DNA from: Pseudomonadota bacterium
GTDB taxonomy: Bacteria > Pseudomonadota > Gammaproteobacteria > Burkholderiales > Ferrovaceae
Assembly: GCA_021805725.1 (NCBI GenBank)
Contig: JAJZEH010000037.1
Location: 176,101-240,100, forward strand
Length of the DNA stretch: 64,000 bases
Direction: 5' to 3'
Position 1 is the stretch's first letter. Each line of letters starts with the position of its first letter. Both the position numbers and the translations under genes were made by a program. Positions 17,691-24,994 of this stretch are shown here, piece after piece. The notes below the pieces were generated by a model that was not told the DNA's origin, did not search any database, and worked only from the letters and a program-made list of their open reading frames with translations.

Positions 17691-18314
17691 ATGCAATCAA
17701 TGCCAGTGCAACAGTTTCTGGATGAACTCGCCAGTGCCGCACCCACCCCCGGAGGGGGGGGTGCGGCTGCCATCATGGGGGCTATGGGCGCGGCCCTGAT
17801 TTCCATGGTGGCTAACCTCACCATCGGCAAGAAAGGCTATGAAGGGGTTGAGGCCGAGATGAAAGCGCAGCTTGCTGCCTCGGAAGCCCTGCGCGCCCGC
17901 TTGACGGCCATGGTGGCTAACGACGTGGAAGCCTTCAATCAGTTGATGGGAGCCTATCGTCTGCCCAAGGACACGGACGAGCAGAAAGCCAGGCGTTCGG
18001 AAGCCATCCAGGAGGGGTTGAAGCAGGCCACGCGCGTGCCAATGGCTTGTGCCAAGACCTGTGTGGAGGTGATTGCGGTGGCCCAGCGCTCGGCTGAGCA
18101 CGGCAATCTCAACGTCATCAGCGACACTGGCGCCGGCGTACTGGCGCTGCAGGCTGCGCTGCGCAGCGCAGCGCTGAATGTCTACATCAACATACCCATG
18201 ATCAAGGATCCGGACTTCGTGTCTACCGTATCCCGTGATCTCGAGGCTCTGATGGCAGAAAACCTGCCCCTGACTGAGGCGGTGTACGCTAAAGTCAGAA
18301 GCAGGATGGGGTAA
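17691..18314 (+). CDS. fchA: Methenyltetrahydrofolate cyclohydrolase
   Basis: Hydrolyses 5,10-methenyl-THF to 10-formyl-THF; a small soluble enzyme of the FTCD_C/FchA fold. Length 207 matches the methylotroph FchA. Family features are the N-terminal FLDELASAAPTPGGGG loop and the SDTGAGVLALQAALRSAALNVYIN helix. The ATG at 17691 has a purine-rich AGAGGGG 6 nt upstream; the frame is open a little further upstream within the gap after mtdA. Paired with mtdA, it completes methylene-THF to formyl-THF conversion. Confidence 0.92.
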   Translation: MQSMPVQQFLDELASAAPTPGGGGAAAIMGAMGAALISMVANLTIGKKGYEGVEAEMKAQLAASEALRARLTAMVANDVEAFNQLMGAYRLPKDTDEQKARRSEAIQEGLKQATRVPMACAKTCVEVIAVAQRSAEHGNLNVISDTGAGVLALQAALRSAALNVYINIPMIKDPDFVSTVSRDLEALMAENLPLTEAVYAKVRSRMG

Positions 18315-18323
18315 GAGGGGACG

Positions 18324-18746
18324 TCAGAACCGGTTGTAGAGCCGCTGGATGGTTTCCTGCTGCTCCTGGATCACCGACTTGACCAGGTCTCCGATGGAGA
18401 GCAGCCCCACGACGCGTCCGTTGTTGATCACCGGCAGGTGGCGCATGCGTTTTTCCGTCATGATGGTCATGCACTCTTCCTGAGTTTGTTGCAATGTGAC
18501 GGTTACCACAGGCGAGACCATGATGTCGGAGACAGGCGTATCCATGGCGGTCTTGCCCATCAAGGCCACTTTGCGTGCGTAGTCCCGCTCCGAGAGAATA
18601 CCCACCAACACGTCGCCTTCCATGACAAGCAGTGCGCCCACGTTTTTTTCAGCTAGCAGTCGCAGGGCCTCGATCACCTTGGCATGCGGGGCAATTGACC
18701 AGAATCCCCCGGGTTTGGTTGCAAGCAGGTCTTTGACGATATTCAT
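18324..18746 (-). CDS. CBS-domain pair protein (copy 1)
   Basis: A 140-residue protein consisting of two CBS domains (about 10-65 and 75-130), which usually bind adenosyl nucleotides and sense energy state. Typical strings are NVGALLVMEGDVLVGILSERDYARKV and MRHLPVINNGRVVGLLSIGDLVK. It is a close paralogue of the gene immediately upstream on the same strand (18765-19193), so the pair arose by tandem duplication. It is convergent with fchA. There is no linked effector domain; the partner is unknown. Confidence 0.88.
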   Translation of the reverse strand: MNIVKDLLATKPGGFWSIAPHAKVIEALRLLAEKNVGALLVMEGDVLVGILSERDYARKVALMGKTAMDTPVSDIMVSPVVTVTLQQTQEECMTIMTEKRMRHLPVINNGRVVGLLSIGDLVKSVIQEQQETIQRLYNRF

Positions 18747-18764
18747 GAGTGCGGCCCTCCTTAA

Positions 18765-19193
18765 TCAACTGTTGACGTAACTTTCCAGGTGGTGAATGGT
18801 GGCTTCCTGCTCCTGGAGAGCGTCCTTGACGAGGTCGCCAATGGAAAGTATTCCGACGACGCGACCATTGTCAACCACCGGCAAATGACGAACGCGCTTG
18901 GCCGTCATGAGTGCCATGCAATCCTCGCGGTTCTGCTGCGGGGTGACGGTCAGTACCGGCGAGACCATGATGTCGGCCACGGGGGTGTCCACCGAGGTTC
19001 GTCCCATCAGGGCAACCTTGCGCGCGTAGTCACGTTCGGAAAGGATGCCGACAAGACGCCCCTCTTCCATGACCATGAGCGCGCCCACATTCCTTTCGGC
19101 CATCATGCGCAGCGCCTCAATGATCTTGGCTTGGGGCGAGATGAAGCAGAATTCTGCGGACTTTGTTTTCAGAAGCATCTTGACGCTATTCAT
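18765..19193 (-). CDS. CBS-domain pair protein (copy 2)
   Basis: A 142-residue two-CBS-domain protein very similar to its downstream neighbour; the shared blocks GILSERDYARKVALMG and DIMVSPV(V/L)TVT are almost identical. The start is preceded by a good GGGAGGAA sequence on the minus strand. It lies 18 bp upstream of copy 1 and 30 bp downstream of the ETF-QO stop, so all three may be co-transcribed. A role in sensing adenylates is inferred from the domain only. Confidence 0.88.
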   Translation of the reverse strand: MNSVKMLLKTKSAEFCFISPQAKIIEALRMMAERNVGALMVMEEGRLVGILSERDYARKVALMGRTSVDTPVADIMVSPVLTVTPQQNREDCMALMTAKRVRHLPVVDNGRVVGILSIGDLVKDALQEQEATIHHLESYVNS

Positions 19194-19223
19194 TGTCGTT
19201 CCTCCCCTGGCAAGCTGTTGGAG

Positions 19224-20858
19224 TTACAGGTTGGGGTAATTCGGACCGCTCCCCCCCTCGGGCACCACCCAGCGGATGTTCTGGGTGGGATCTTTGATAT
19301 CGCAAGTCTTACAATGAATACAGTTCTGTCCGTTGATCTGAAGTCTCGGACTGGCGCCGGCTTCCCGCACGATCTCATAAACGGCGGCTGGGCAATAGCG
19401 GGCCTCAGGAGCATCATACACCCTTAGGTTGGTTTTAATTGCAACCTCGGGGTGCTGCAGTTTCAGGTGGACGGGCTGGTCTTCTTCGTGGGATGTGTTG
19501 GTCAGGAAGACGGACGAGAGGCGGTCAAAGGTGATGCGGCCGTCAGGCTTGGGGTAATGGATGGGCCGGCAGGCCGCAGCGGGTTTGAGCTGCCCGTGGT
19601 CGGGCCGATGGCGCAGTGTCCAGGGTGCCTTGCCGCGAAACACCCAGGTGTCCAGTGCCGCATGTGCCATGCCGGGCCATAGTCCCCAGTGAAATCCCGG
19701 GCGGATATTGCGCGCGCCATGAAGTTCCTCCCACAGCCAGCTCGCTTTCAGCTGGCGCTCATAGTCTTCGCAGGGGGTTGCCGCAGCGGTGCCGGAGAGA
19801 TGCGCAGCCAGCGCTTCGGCTGCCACCATGCCCGATTTGAGCGCAGTATGGCTACCCTTGATTTTGGGCACGTTGAGAAACCCCGCACTGTCCCCGACCA
19901 AAAGGCCGCCAGGAAAGGTCAGGCGTGGAATGGATTGCCAGCCCCCCTCGGAGAGGGCCCTGGCACCGTAGGCGATGCGCCGTCCACCCTCGAAAATGGG
20001 GCGGATGGCCGGGTGGGTTTTAAATCGCTGGAATTCTTCAAAAGGGCTGAGATAAGGATTCTGGTAGTCCAGCCCCACCACAAATCCCACCGATATCTGG
20101 TTGTCGGCGAGGTGGTAGAGCCATGAACCGCCGTAGGTGGCCTGGTCCAGAGGCCAGCCCACCGTATGTACCACGCGCCCGGTGGCATGCCGGGCAGGGT
20201 CGATTTCCCACAGTTCCTTGATGCCCAGTCCATAGGTTTGCGGACTGCAGTCGCGGTTGAGTTCATAGCGCTCCATCGCAAGGCGCGTGAGCGAGCCGCG
20301 ACAGCCCTCGGCTAGCACCGTCTGGCGTGCGAGCAGCGCCATGCCGCGCTGAAAACGCGGCCCAGGCTGGCCGTCCCGGCCAATGCCCATGTCTCCGGTG
20401 GCCACCCCCACCACCTCGCCCTGAGCGCCGTGCAGCATTTCGGCGGCGGCAAACCCGGGGTAGATTTCGACACCCAGGGCCTCAGCCTCCGCGGCCAGCC
20501 ATTGACACACCTGCCCCAGACTCACGATGTAGTTACCCTGGTTGTGCATGGCAGGTGGGGTAGGCAACGACCATTTCCCTCGTGCCGAAAGGAATAGAAA
20601 CCGGTCCTCGGTGACAGGCGTGTGCAGGGGTGCACCGCGCTTTTGCCAGTCGGGAAACAGTTCATTGAGGGCACGCGGCTCCATGACCGCCCCGGACAGG
20701 ATATGGGCACCGACTTCCGAGCCTTTTTCCAGCACACATACCGACAGTTCGCGCCCCTCTGCTGCGGCGATTTGCTTGAGGCGAATGGCGCAACCGAGGC
20801 CCGCGGGGCCGGCGCCGACGATCACCACATCGTATGCCATGGATTCCCGCTCTGACAT
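19224..20858 (-). CDS. Electron transfer flavoprotein-ubiquinone oxidoreductase
   Basis: Membrane-associated ETF-QO passes electrons from ETF (reduced by acyl-CoA dehydrogenases) to ubiquinone. The N-terminal FAD motif is VVIVGAGPAGLGCAI, ending with EKGSEVGAHILSGAV; the C-terminal 4Fe-4S domain has Cys in RYCPAAVYE and the cluster NCIHCKTCDIKDP. The 544-residue length is right. The start at 20858 (ATG) is chosen because GAAGGAA lies 8 nt before it; the frame stays open to 20909. It would drain the acyl-CoA dehydrogenase at 13.9-15.6 kb. No ETF subunit genes are present in the window. Confidence 0.94.
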   Translation of the reverse strand: MSERESMAYDVVIVGAGPAGLGCAIRLKQIAAAEGRELSVCVLEKGSEVGAHILSGAVMEPRALNELFPDWQKRGAPLHTPVTEDRFLFLSARGKWSLPTPPAMHNQGNYIVSLGQVCQWLAAEAEALGVEIYPGFAAAEMLHGAQGEVVGVATGDMGIGRDGQPGPRFQRGMALLARQTVLAEGCRGSLTRLAMERYELNRDCSPQTYGLGIKELWEIDPARHATGRVVHTVGWPLDQATYGGSWLYHLADNQISVGFVVGLDYQNPYLSPFEEFQRFKTHPAIRPIFEGGRRIAYGARALSEGGWQSIPRLTFPGGLLVGDSAGFLNVPKIKGSHTALKSGMVAAEALAAHLSGTAAATPCEDYERQLKASWLWEELHGARNIRPGFHWGLWPGMAHAALDTWVFRGKAPWTLRHRPDHGQLKPAAACRPIHYPKPDGRITFDRLSSVFLTNTSHEEDQPVHLKLQHPEVAIKTNLRVYDAPEARYCPAAVYEIVREAGASPRLQINGQNCIHCKTCDIKDPTQNIRWVVPEGGSGPNYPNL

Positions 20859-20894
20859 GAGACAAATTCCTTCGTGGGGTTGAATGCATGGAAT

Positions 20895-20907
20895 TATAAT
20901 GGCTGCC
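20895..20907 (+). promoter_or_regulatory. Consensus -10 directly before crcB
   Basis: A perfect TATAAT at 20895-20900 is followed by 7 nt and then an ATG at 20908. A TTCGTG at 20871-20876 could serve as a poor -35 at 18 bp. If used, the mRNA would begin at the crcB start codon. No fluoride-riboswitch-like leader is possible in that arrangement, because the region upstream is the start of the divergent ETF-QO gene. Confidence 0.5.
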
Positions 20908-21324
20908 ATGCCACAAGGACATCCTGTTCACCATCAGTTCCTCGCGGTGGGTGCCGGGGCCGCACTCGGATCGGTGCTGCGCTGGGCTCTCGCCCTGGCT
21001 TTCAATCAGCCCGGCGCGTCATTGCCCCTGGGAACGCTGGCAGCAAACTGTCTGGGGGGCTTTCTGGTGGGTGTGGCAATTGCCTTGTTTGAACACCATG
21101 ATGACCTGCCTCCCGCTGTCAGGCTTTTTTCTATCACGGGCTTTCTGGGTGGTCTCACCACGTTTTCGACCTTTTCTGGCGAGTCCGTGCAATCACTGAT
21201 GGGGGCAAGTCCCGTGGACGGGCTCCTCGAAATCATGCTGCATCTTGGTGGCAGCCTGTTGCTTACGATCGCGGGTATAGCACTCGTCAATCGCTGGCTG
21301 AACGCTGCACGCGCGTCGCGCTAA
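20908..21324 (+). CDS. crcB: Fluoride channel Fluc/CrcB
   Basis: Small inner-membrane fluoride exporter that functions as a dual-topology dimer. Four hydrophobic segments are visible and the family motifs GAALGSVLRW, GTLAANCLGGFLVG and GFLGGLTTFSTFS are intact; the last carries the Phe residues and central sodium-site region. In-frame ATGs lie at 20884, 20899 and 20908. The last gives 138 residues, nearest to the usual 125-130, and is the only one downstream of the TATAAT at 20895. It converges on nnr with a 4 nt overlap. Confidence 0.92.
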   Translation: MPQGHPVHHQFLAVGAGAALGSVLRWALALAFNQPGASLPLGTLAANCLGGFLVGVAIALFEHHDDLPPAVRLFSITGFLGGLTTFSTFSGESVQSLMGASPVDGLLEIMLHLGGSLLLTIAGIALVNRWLNAARASR

Positions 21325-22772
21325 TGCGCATTGAGCACCAGACGCAGCGCGTCAGTCACCTCTGACGCGGTCAATCCCACGGGCCCCTGGCCCTGCGCTA
21401 CGCAATGATCTGCCGCCGCACCGTGCGCGTAAACAGCGCATTGCAACGCCTGAAGCGGGGACAGTCCCTGGTCCGTCAGGGCTCCGAGCGCACCCGCCAG
21501 GACGTCTCCCATTCCCGGCGCAGAGAGACCGGCGTTGCCGCTGGCGTTGATCCACCATTGTCCCTGAGGCGTTGCGATGACACTGCCGGAACCTTTCAGG
21601 ACCACCAAGGCCTGATAGCGCTGTGCCAACGCAAGGGCCGTGCGCACCCGGTGGGATAGGGCCGCCTCGCCCATCAGGCGGCAGGCCTCTGCAGGGTGCG
21701 GGGTCAGTAGTGTGGCGGCTGTGCGCCGGGCCGCGCGTTGGGCCAGCTCGGGGTGCGTCGCAAGCAGATTGAGAGCGTCCGCATCCAGGACCAGTTTGCA
21801 GGGCAGGGCCAATGCATCTGCAAGCAGGCTGGCCGCTTCGGCGGATTGGCCCAGGCCAGGCCCCGCCACCAGAGTGGTGAGGCGCGCCTCTTGCAGCAAT
21901 TGCCGGGGCATGTGCACCATCAACTCTGGCTGATGCAGCGTGACGAGGGGCGCGCTGAGCGTTTCGTCCAGAGGGGCCAGCCACACCCGCCCGGCCCCGC
22001 ATTTGAGCGCTGCGCTGGCGGCGAGGAGTGCAGCGCCAGTCATGCCCCGGGCGCCACCGAGAATGCCCACTGCACCGAACTGGCCCTTATGGGTATTGCG
22101 CTGGCGTCGTGGCAGGGCGCGCAGCAGGCTTGGGCCCTCCAGCAGTGCGCCGCCACCGCGGGATGGCACGCCGAGGTCGAGCACGCTGATGGCGCCGCAA
22201 TGATCGGGGCCGTCGGCCGTGTAAAGGCCGGCTTTGGCAGCGATAAAGGTGAGCGTGTGGCTGGCCCGGACGGTGGGGCCATGGGCACGCCCGCTATCAC
22301 CGTGAAGGCCGCTGGGAACGTCCAGGGCAATGACGGGGCAGCGCAGCAATGCCGTGCGTGCAATCCACTCGGCATAGCGTCCTTCAGGCGGACGATTGAG
22401 TCCGATGCCAAAGAGGGCGTCAACGGTCAATAGCGGTAGGGGGTGTGTCTGCCAGTCCGCGGCCACCATGCCCCCGGCCTCCAGATACTCGCGACGGGCC
22501 CGGGCGGCATCTGCGGGAAGCCGGTCTTGATCCCCCGTACAGGCCACCGTGGGGGAATATCCGCAGTGCAACAATTCGCGCGCCACCACCCAGCCGTCAC
22601 CACCGTTGTTGCCGGGGCCCGCCAGAATCAGGACCGCGCCCCGAACCGGAAAACGATCCTGGATCCATGCTGCCGCAGCACTGCCGGCGAGGCTCATGAG
22701 GGCATAGGGGGTGTGCGTCCGGAAAGCCTGAGTTTCGGCAGCGCGTATTTCGTCCAGGGTGAGAAGATCCAT
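21321..22772 (-). CDS. nnr: Bifunctional NAD(P)H-hydrate epimerase / ADP-dependent dehydratase
   Basis: Repairs hydrated NAD(P)H. The N-terminal YjeF_N/NnrE epimerase domain (about 1-210) shows ILAGPGNNGGDGWVVAREL and ALDVPSGL. The C-terminal NnrD domain (about 220-480) shows GAVGILGGARGMTGAALLAASAAL, VAGPGLGQS and the catalytic region NAGLSAPGMGDVLAGALGA. Length 483 equals the usual fusion. The stop overlaps the crcB stop from the other strand. The start faces the rpoE promoter region, making this a divergent intergenic region of about 157 bp. Confidence 0.93.
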   Translation of the reverse strand: MDLLTLDEIRAAETQAFRTHTPYALMSLAGSAAAAWIQDRFPVRGAVLILAGPGNNGGDGWVVARELLHCGYSPTVACTGDQDRLPADAARARREYLEAGGMVAADWQTHPLPLLTVDALFGIGLNRPPEGRYAEWIARTALLRCPVIALDVPSGLHGDSGRAHGPTVRASHTLTFIAAKAGLYTADGPDHCGAISVLDLGVPSRGGGALLEGPSLLRALPRRQRNTHKGQFGAVGILGGARGMTGAALLAASAALKCGAGRVWLAPLDETLSAPLVTLHQPELMVHMPRQLLQEARLTTLVAGPGLGQSAEAASLLADALALPCKLVLDADALNLLATHPELAQRAARRTAATLLTPHPAEACRLMGEAALSHRVRTALALAQRYQALVVLKGSGSVIATPQGQWWINASGNAGLSAPGMGDVLAGALGALTDQGLSPLQALQCAVYAHGAAADHCVAQGQGPVGLTASEVTDALRLVLNAH

Positions 22773-22783
22773 CGTTGTTCACC

Positions 22784-22812
22784 GGAACCAAATCAAAGAG
22801 GGTGTGGTCAAT
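22784..22812 (+). promoter_or_regulatory. Sigma-E type promoter upstream of rpoE
   Basis: GGAACCA (22784-22790), a 15 bp spacer and GGTCAAT (22806-22812) match the sigma-E consensus GGAACTT-N15/16-GGTCAAA at 5 of 7 and 6 of 7 positions. It is correctly placed about 118 bp upstream of the rpoE start codon and would allow autoregulation. The motif comparison uses the E. coli consensus from memory. Confidence 0.6.
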
Positions 22813-22857
22813 GCCTGCATGGCTAGTGATACCACCATTGAAGGCGTCGCACCCTTG

Positions 22858-22877
22858 TATACTACACTCCGGAGTGT
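22858..22877 (+). promoter_or_regulatory. TATACT -10-like box abutting a perfect 14 bp palindrome
   Basis: TATACT (22858-22863) is followed directly by ACACTCCGGAGTGT (22864-22877), a perfect palindrome without spacer. The palindrome lies in the rpoE leader, so it may be an operator for a second, housekeeping promoter. The nearest -35-like TTGAAG (22838-22843) is only 14 bp away, so the promoter itself is weakly supported. Confidence 0.35.
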
Positions 22878-22929
22878 GGTCGTGACTCGGCCTCAGGTTC
22901 GAGCAGAAGTTCATATTGCCGGGAGTGGC

Positions 22930-23529
22930 ATGACAGATCGTGAGATCGACCAGAAGCTGGTCGAGCGGGCCCAGGCGGGGGACAAGCGGGCCTTTGGAAT
23001 GCTGGTGGCCAAATACCAACGCAAGCTTGCGCGCCTGGTGGGCCGTCTGGTGCGCGATCCGGCCGAGGCCGAGGACGTCACCCAGGATGCCTTCATCAAG
23101 GCCTATCGTGCATTGGGCGCCTTTCGCGGGGACAGCGCGTTTTATACCTGGCTCTACCGCATCGGGGTCAATACCGCCAAGAATTATCTGGTGGCGCAGG
23201 GACGCCGCGTGCCCACCCAGACTGCGGTGGACAACGAGGATGCTGAAAATTTTGATGACGGCGGATTATTGCGGGACGTCAATACGCCCGAGGCCGAACT
23301 CATGAGCCGGCAGATCGTCGAGACGGTTAATGCCAGCATGGACGCTTTGCCAGAAGAGTTGCGCACGGCAATCCGCTTGCGCGAGATCGAAGGCCTGAGT
23401 TACGAAGAGATCGCCACCCTGATGAACTGTCCCATCGGAACGGTGCGCTCCCGTATTTTCAGGGCTCGGGAAGCCATTGCGGAGCGGTTGCGGCCGCAAC
23501 TGGACGTGTCAAAAGACAGGAGATGGTAA
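22930..23529 (+). CDS. rpoE: RNA polymerase sigma factor RpoE (ECF)
   Basis: Extracytoplasmic-function sigma factor for envelope stress, held inactive by RseA. Region 2 shows DPAEAEDVTQDAFIKAYRAL and FRGDSAFYTWLYRIGVNTAKN; region 4 shows LPEELRTAIRLREIEGLSYEEIA and GTVRSRIFRARE. The length is 199 residues. The ATG at 22930 is preferred (GGAG 4 nt upstream, MTDREID matching the family N-terminus); the frame is open from 22759 but the upstream part is leader. Its stop overlaps the rseA start by 1 nt. Confidence 0.95.
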   Translation: MTDREIDQKLVERAQAGDKRAFGMLVAKYQRKLARLVGRLVRDPAEAEDVTQDAFIKAYRALGAFRGDSAFYTWLYRIGVNTAKNYLVAQGRRVPTQTAVDNEDAENFDDGGLLRDVNTPEAELMSRQIVETVNASMDALPEELRTAIRLREIEGLSYEEIATLMNCPIGTVRSRIFRAREAIAERLRPQLDVSKDRRW

Positions 23530-24011
23530 TGAATCGCGAACACCTATCCGCCTTGATGGATGGCGAACTGGATCCATCACTTGAAACCACGGTTTGGGCC
23601 CGCATGAAGGACGAAGGCGAACTTGCCAGGATCTGGAACGAGTATCATCTCATCGGAGACGTGCTGCGCGAAAAAGGCATCGGCAACATCCGGCTTGGCG
23701 AACGCGTGGCACAAGCGCTGTCGACCGAGCCCACTGTCCTGGCTCCCCGACGGTTTGGAGTGGCAGGGCAGCCCACGCGCTGGCTGGCTGTTGCTGCGGC
23801 CGTGGCCGCAGTGGCAGTTTCCACGTGGACCCTGCAGCGACCAGAGGCGTCCCCCAGCCAGATGGTGGCCCGCAACGAAGTGCCGGCTGAGAGTCCCGCT
23901 CCATCGCCACCTGCCGAAGCCGAGCACTATGTGGCCATGCATCGGCAATGGTCGCCTCTTTCAGGTTTTCAGACCGTGGATTACGCTGCAGGCACCGTCG
24001 CGTCGCGATGA
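23529..24011 (+). CDS. rseA: Anti-sigma-E factor RseA
   Basis: Single-pass inner-membrane anti-sigma factor that holds RpoE at the membrane. The N-terminal cytoplasmic domain (EHLSALMDGELDPS) is typical of RseA/MucA; one membrane segment lies at about 80-97 (LAVAAAVAAVAVSTW); a short Pro/Ala-rich periplasmic domain follows. Length 160. The ATG at 23529 is chosen over 23523 because GGAG at 23519-23522 is 6 nt from it. It overlaps rpoE by 1 nt and rseB by an ATGA. Confidence 0.9.
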   Translation: MNREHLSALMDGELDPSLETTVWARMKDEGELARIWNEYHLIGDVLREKGIGNIRLGERVAQALSTEPTVLAPRRFGVAGQPTRWLAVAAAVAAVAVSTWTLQRPEASPSQMVARNEVPAESPAPSPPAEAEHYVAMHRQWSPLSGFQTVDYAAGTVASR

Positions 24012-24994
24012 ATGTCCAACTGAAACATGCCGTTCTCGGACTGCTGCTCTTGCCAGCGCTGGTTTGGGCAGAGGGGCCCAAAGCCCCCGAAACTCAGGAC
24101 GATCTGCTGGCCCAGTTGGCCAAGGCCGCGCAGCAGTTGACCTATTCGGGTATTTTTGTGTTTCAGCACGATGGGCGGATGGAAGCCTCGCGCGTGATTC
24201 ACAGCTTCGATAATGGTCAGGAGCGAACCAAGATCGACACGCTCGACGGCCCGCCGCGCGAAATCATCCGTGCCAACGACGAAATGCGCTGCTATTTTCC
24301 AGACGTGCATTCGATCCGGCTGGAACATGGGCAGGGGCGTCGCTATTTCCCGGCCCTGATTGCCCCCCCTTTCCAAAACTACCGCGACAACTACGACATT
24401 ACCATCGTGGGTGTGGACCGGGTTGCAGGACACGACTGCCAAGTCATCGCGCTACGTCCGCGCGACAACCTGCGTTTTGCGCACCAGTTTTGTGCAGATA
24501 TGCCCAGCAATCTGCTTCTCAAGGAGGTGACGCTGGGGCCCCATGGCGAGCCCATCCAGATGTCGGTATTTACTGAAATCACCATCGGCACGCATGCAGA
24601 TCCCGCCCAGTTCAAACCCGACTACACGGACACGGCCGACTGGCATGTGGACAACGTTCCCATTGCGGGATCCCAGAAGGAGGGCAGCGGCTGGAGCGTG
24701 GCCAACGTGCCTCCCGGGTTTCACAAAATCATCGAGGTCCGACGTCCCATTCCAGGTCACGCCGGTGGCATGACCCATCTGGTTTATTCGGATGGCCTGG
24801 CGAGTATCTCGGTCTTTATCGAACCGGCGGATGGGCCTCCTCGCCCGGCCCGCATCGAATCCCTGCGCAGTTCGCTCAGCTACTTTTCAGCGCGCACTGC
24901 CGAGCAACAAATCACCGTCGTCGGTGAAGTTCCACTGGCCTCTGTCACTCAGATGGGCCAATCCGTCATCAATCTTCGGAGCAGTCATCCATGA
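24008..24994 (+). CDS. rseB: Sigma-E regulatory protein RseB/MucB
   Basis: Periplasmic lipid-binding regulator that protects RseA from site-1 proteolysis. It has a signal peptide (hydrophobic LGLLLLPALVWAEG) and the MucB/RseB two-domain fold: QQLTYSGIFVFQHDGRMEASRV near the N-terminus and GFHKIIEVRRP in the C-terminal domain. The mature protein is about 308 residues. The start is an ATGA overlap with rseA, and the stop an ATGA overlap with mucD, so translation is coupled through the operon. Confidence 0.92.
   Translation: MNVQLKHAVLGLLLLPALVWAEGPKAPETQDDLLAQLAKAAQQLTYSGIFVFQHDGRMEASRVIHSFDNGQERTKIDTLDGPPREIIRANDEMRCYFPDVHSIRLEHGQGRRYFPALIAPPFQNYRDNYDITIVGVDRVAGHDCQVIALRPRDNLRFAHQFCADMPSNLLLKEVTLGPHGEPIQMSVFTEITIGTHADPAQFKPDYTDTADWHVDNVPIAGSQKEGSGWSVANVPPGFHKIIEVRRPIPGHAGGMTHLVYSDGLASISVFIEPADGPPRPARIESLRSSLSYFSARTAEQQITVVGEVPLASVTQMGQSVINLRSSHP

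Noticed and set aside
20860..20907. Fluoride riboswitch before crcB
   Set aside because: Only about 50 bp separate the divergent ETF-QO start and crcB, and no crcB-motif sequences are visible there.
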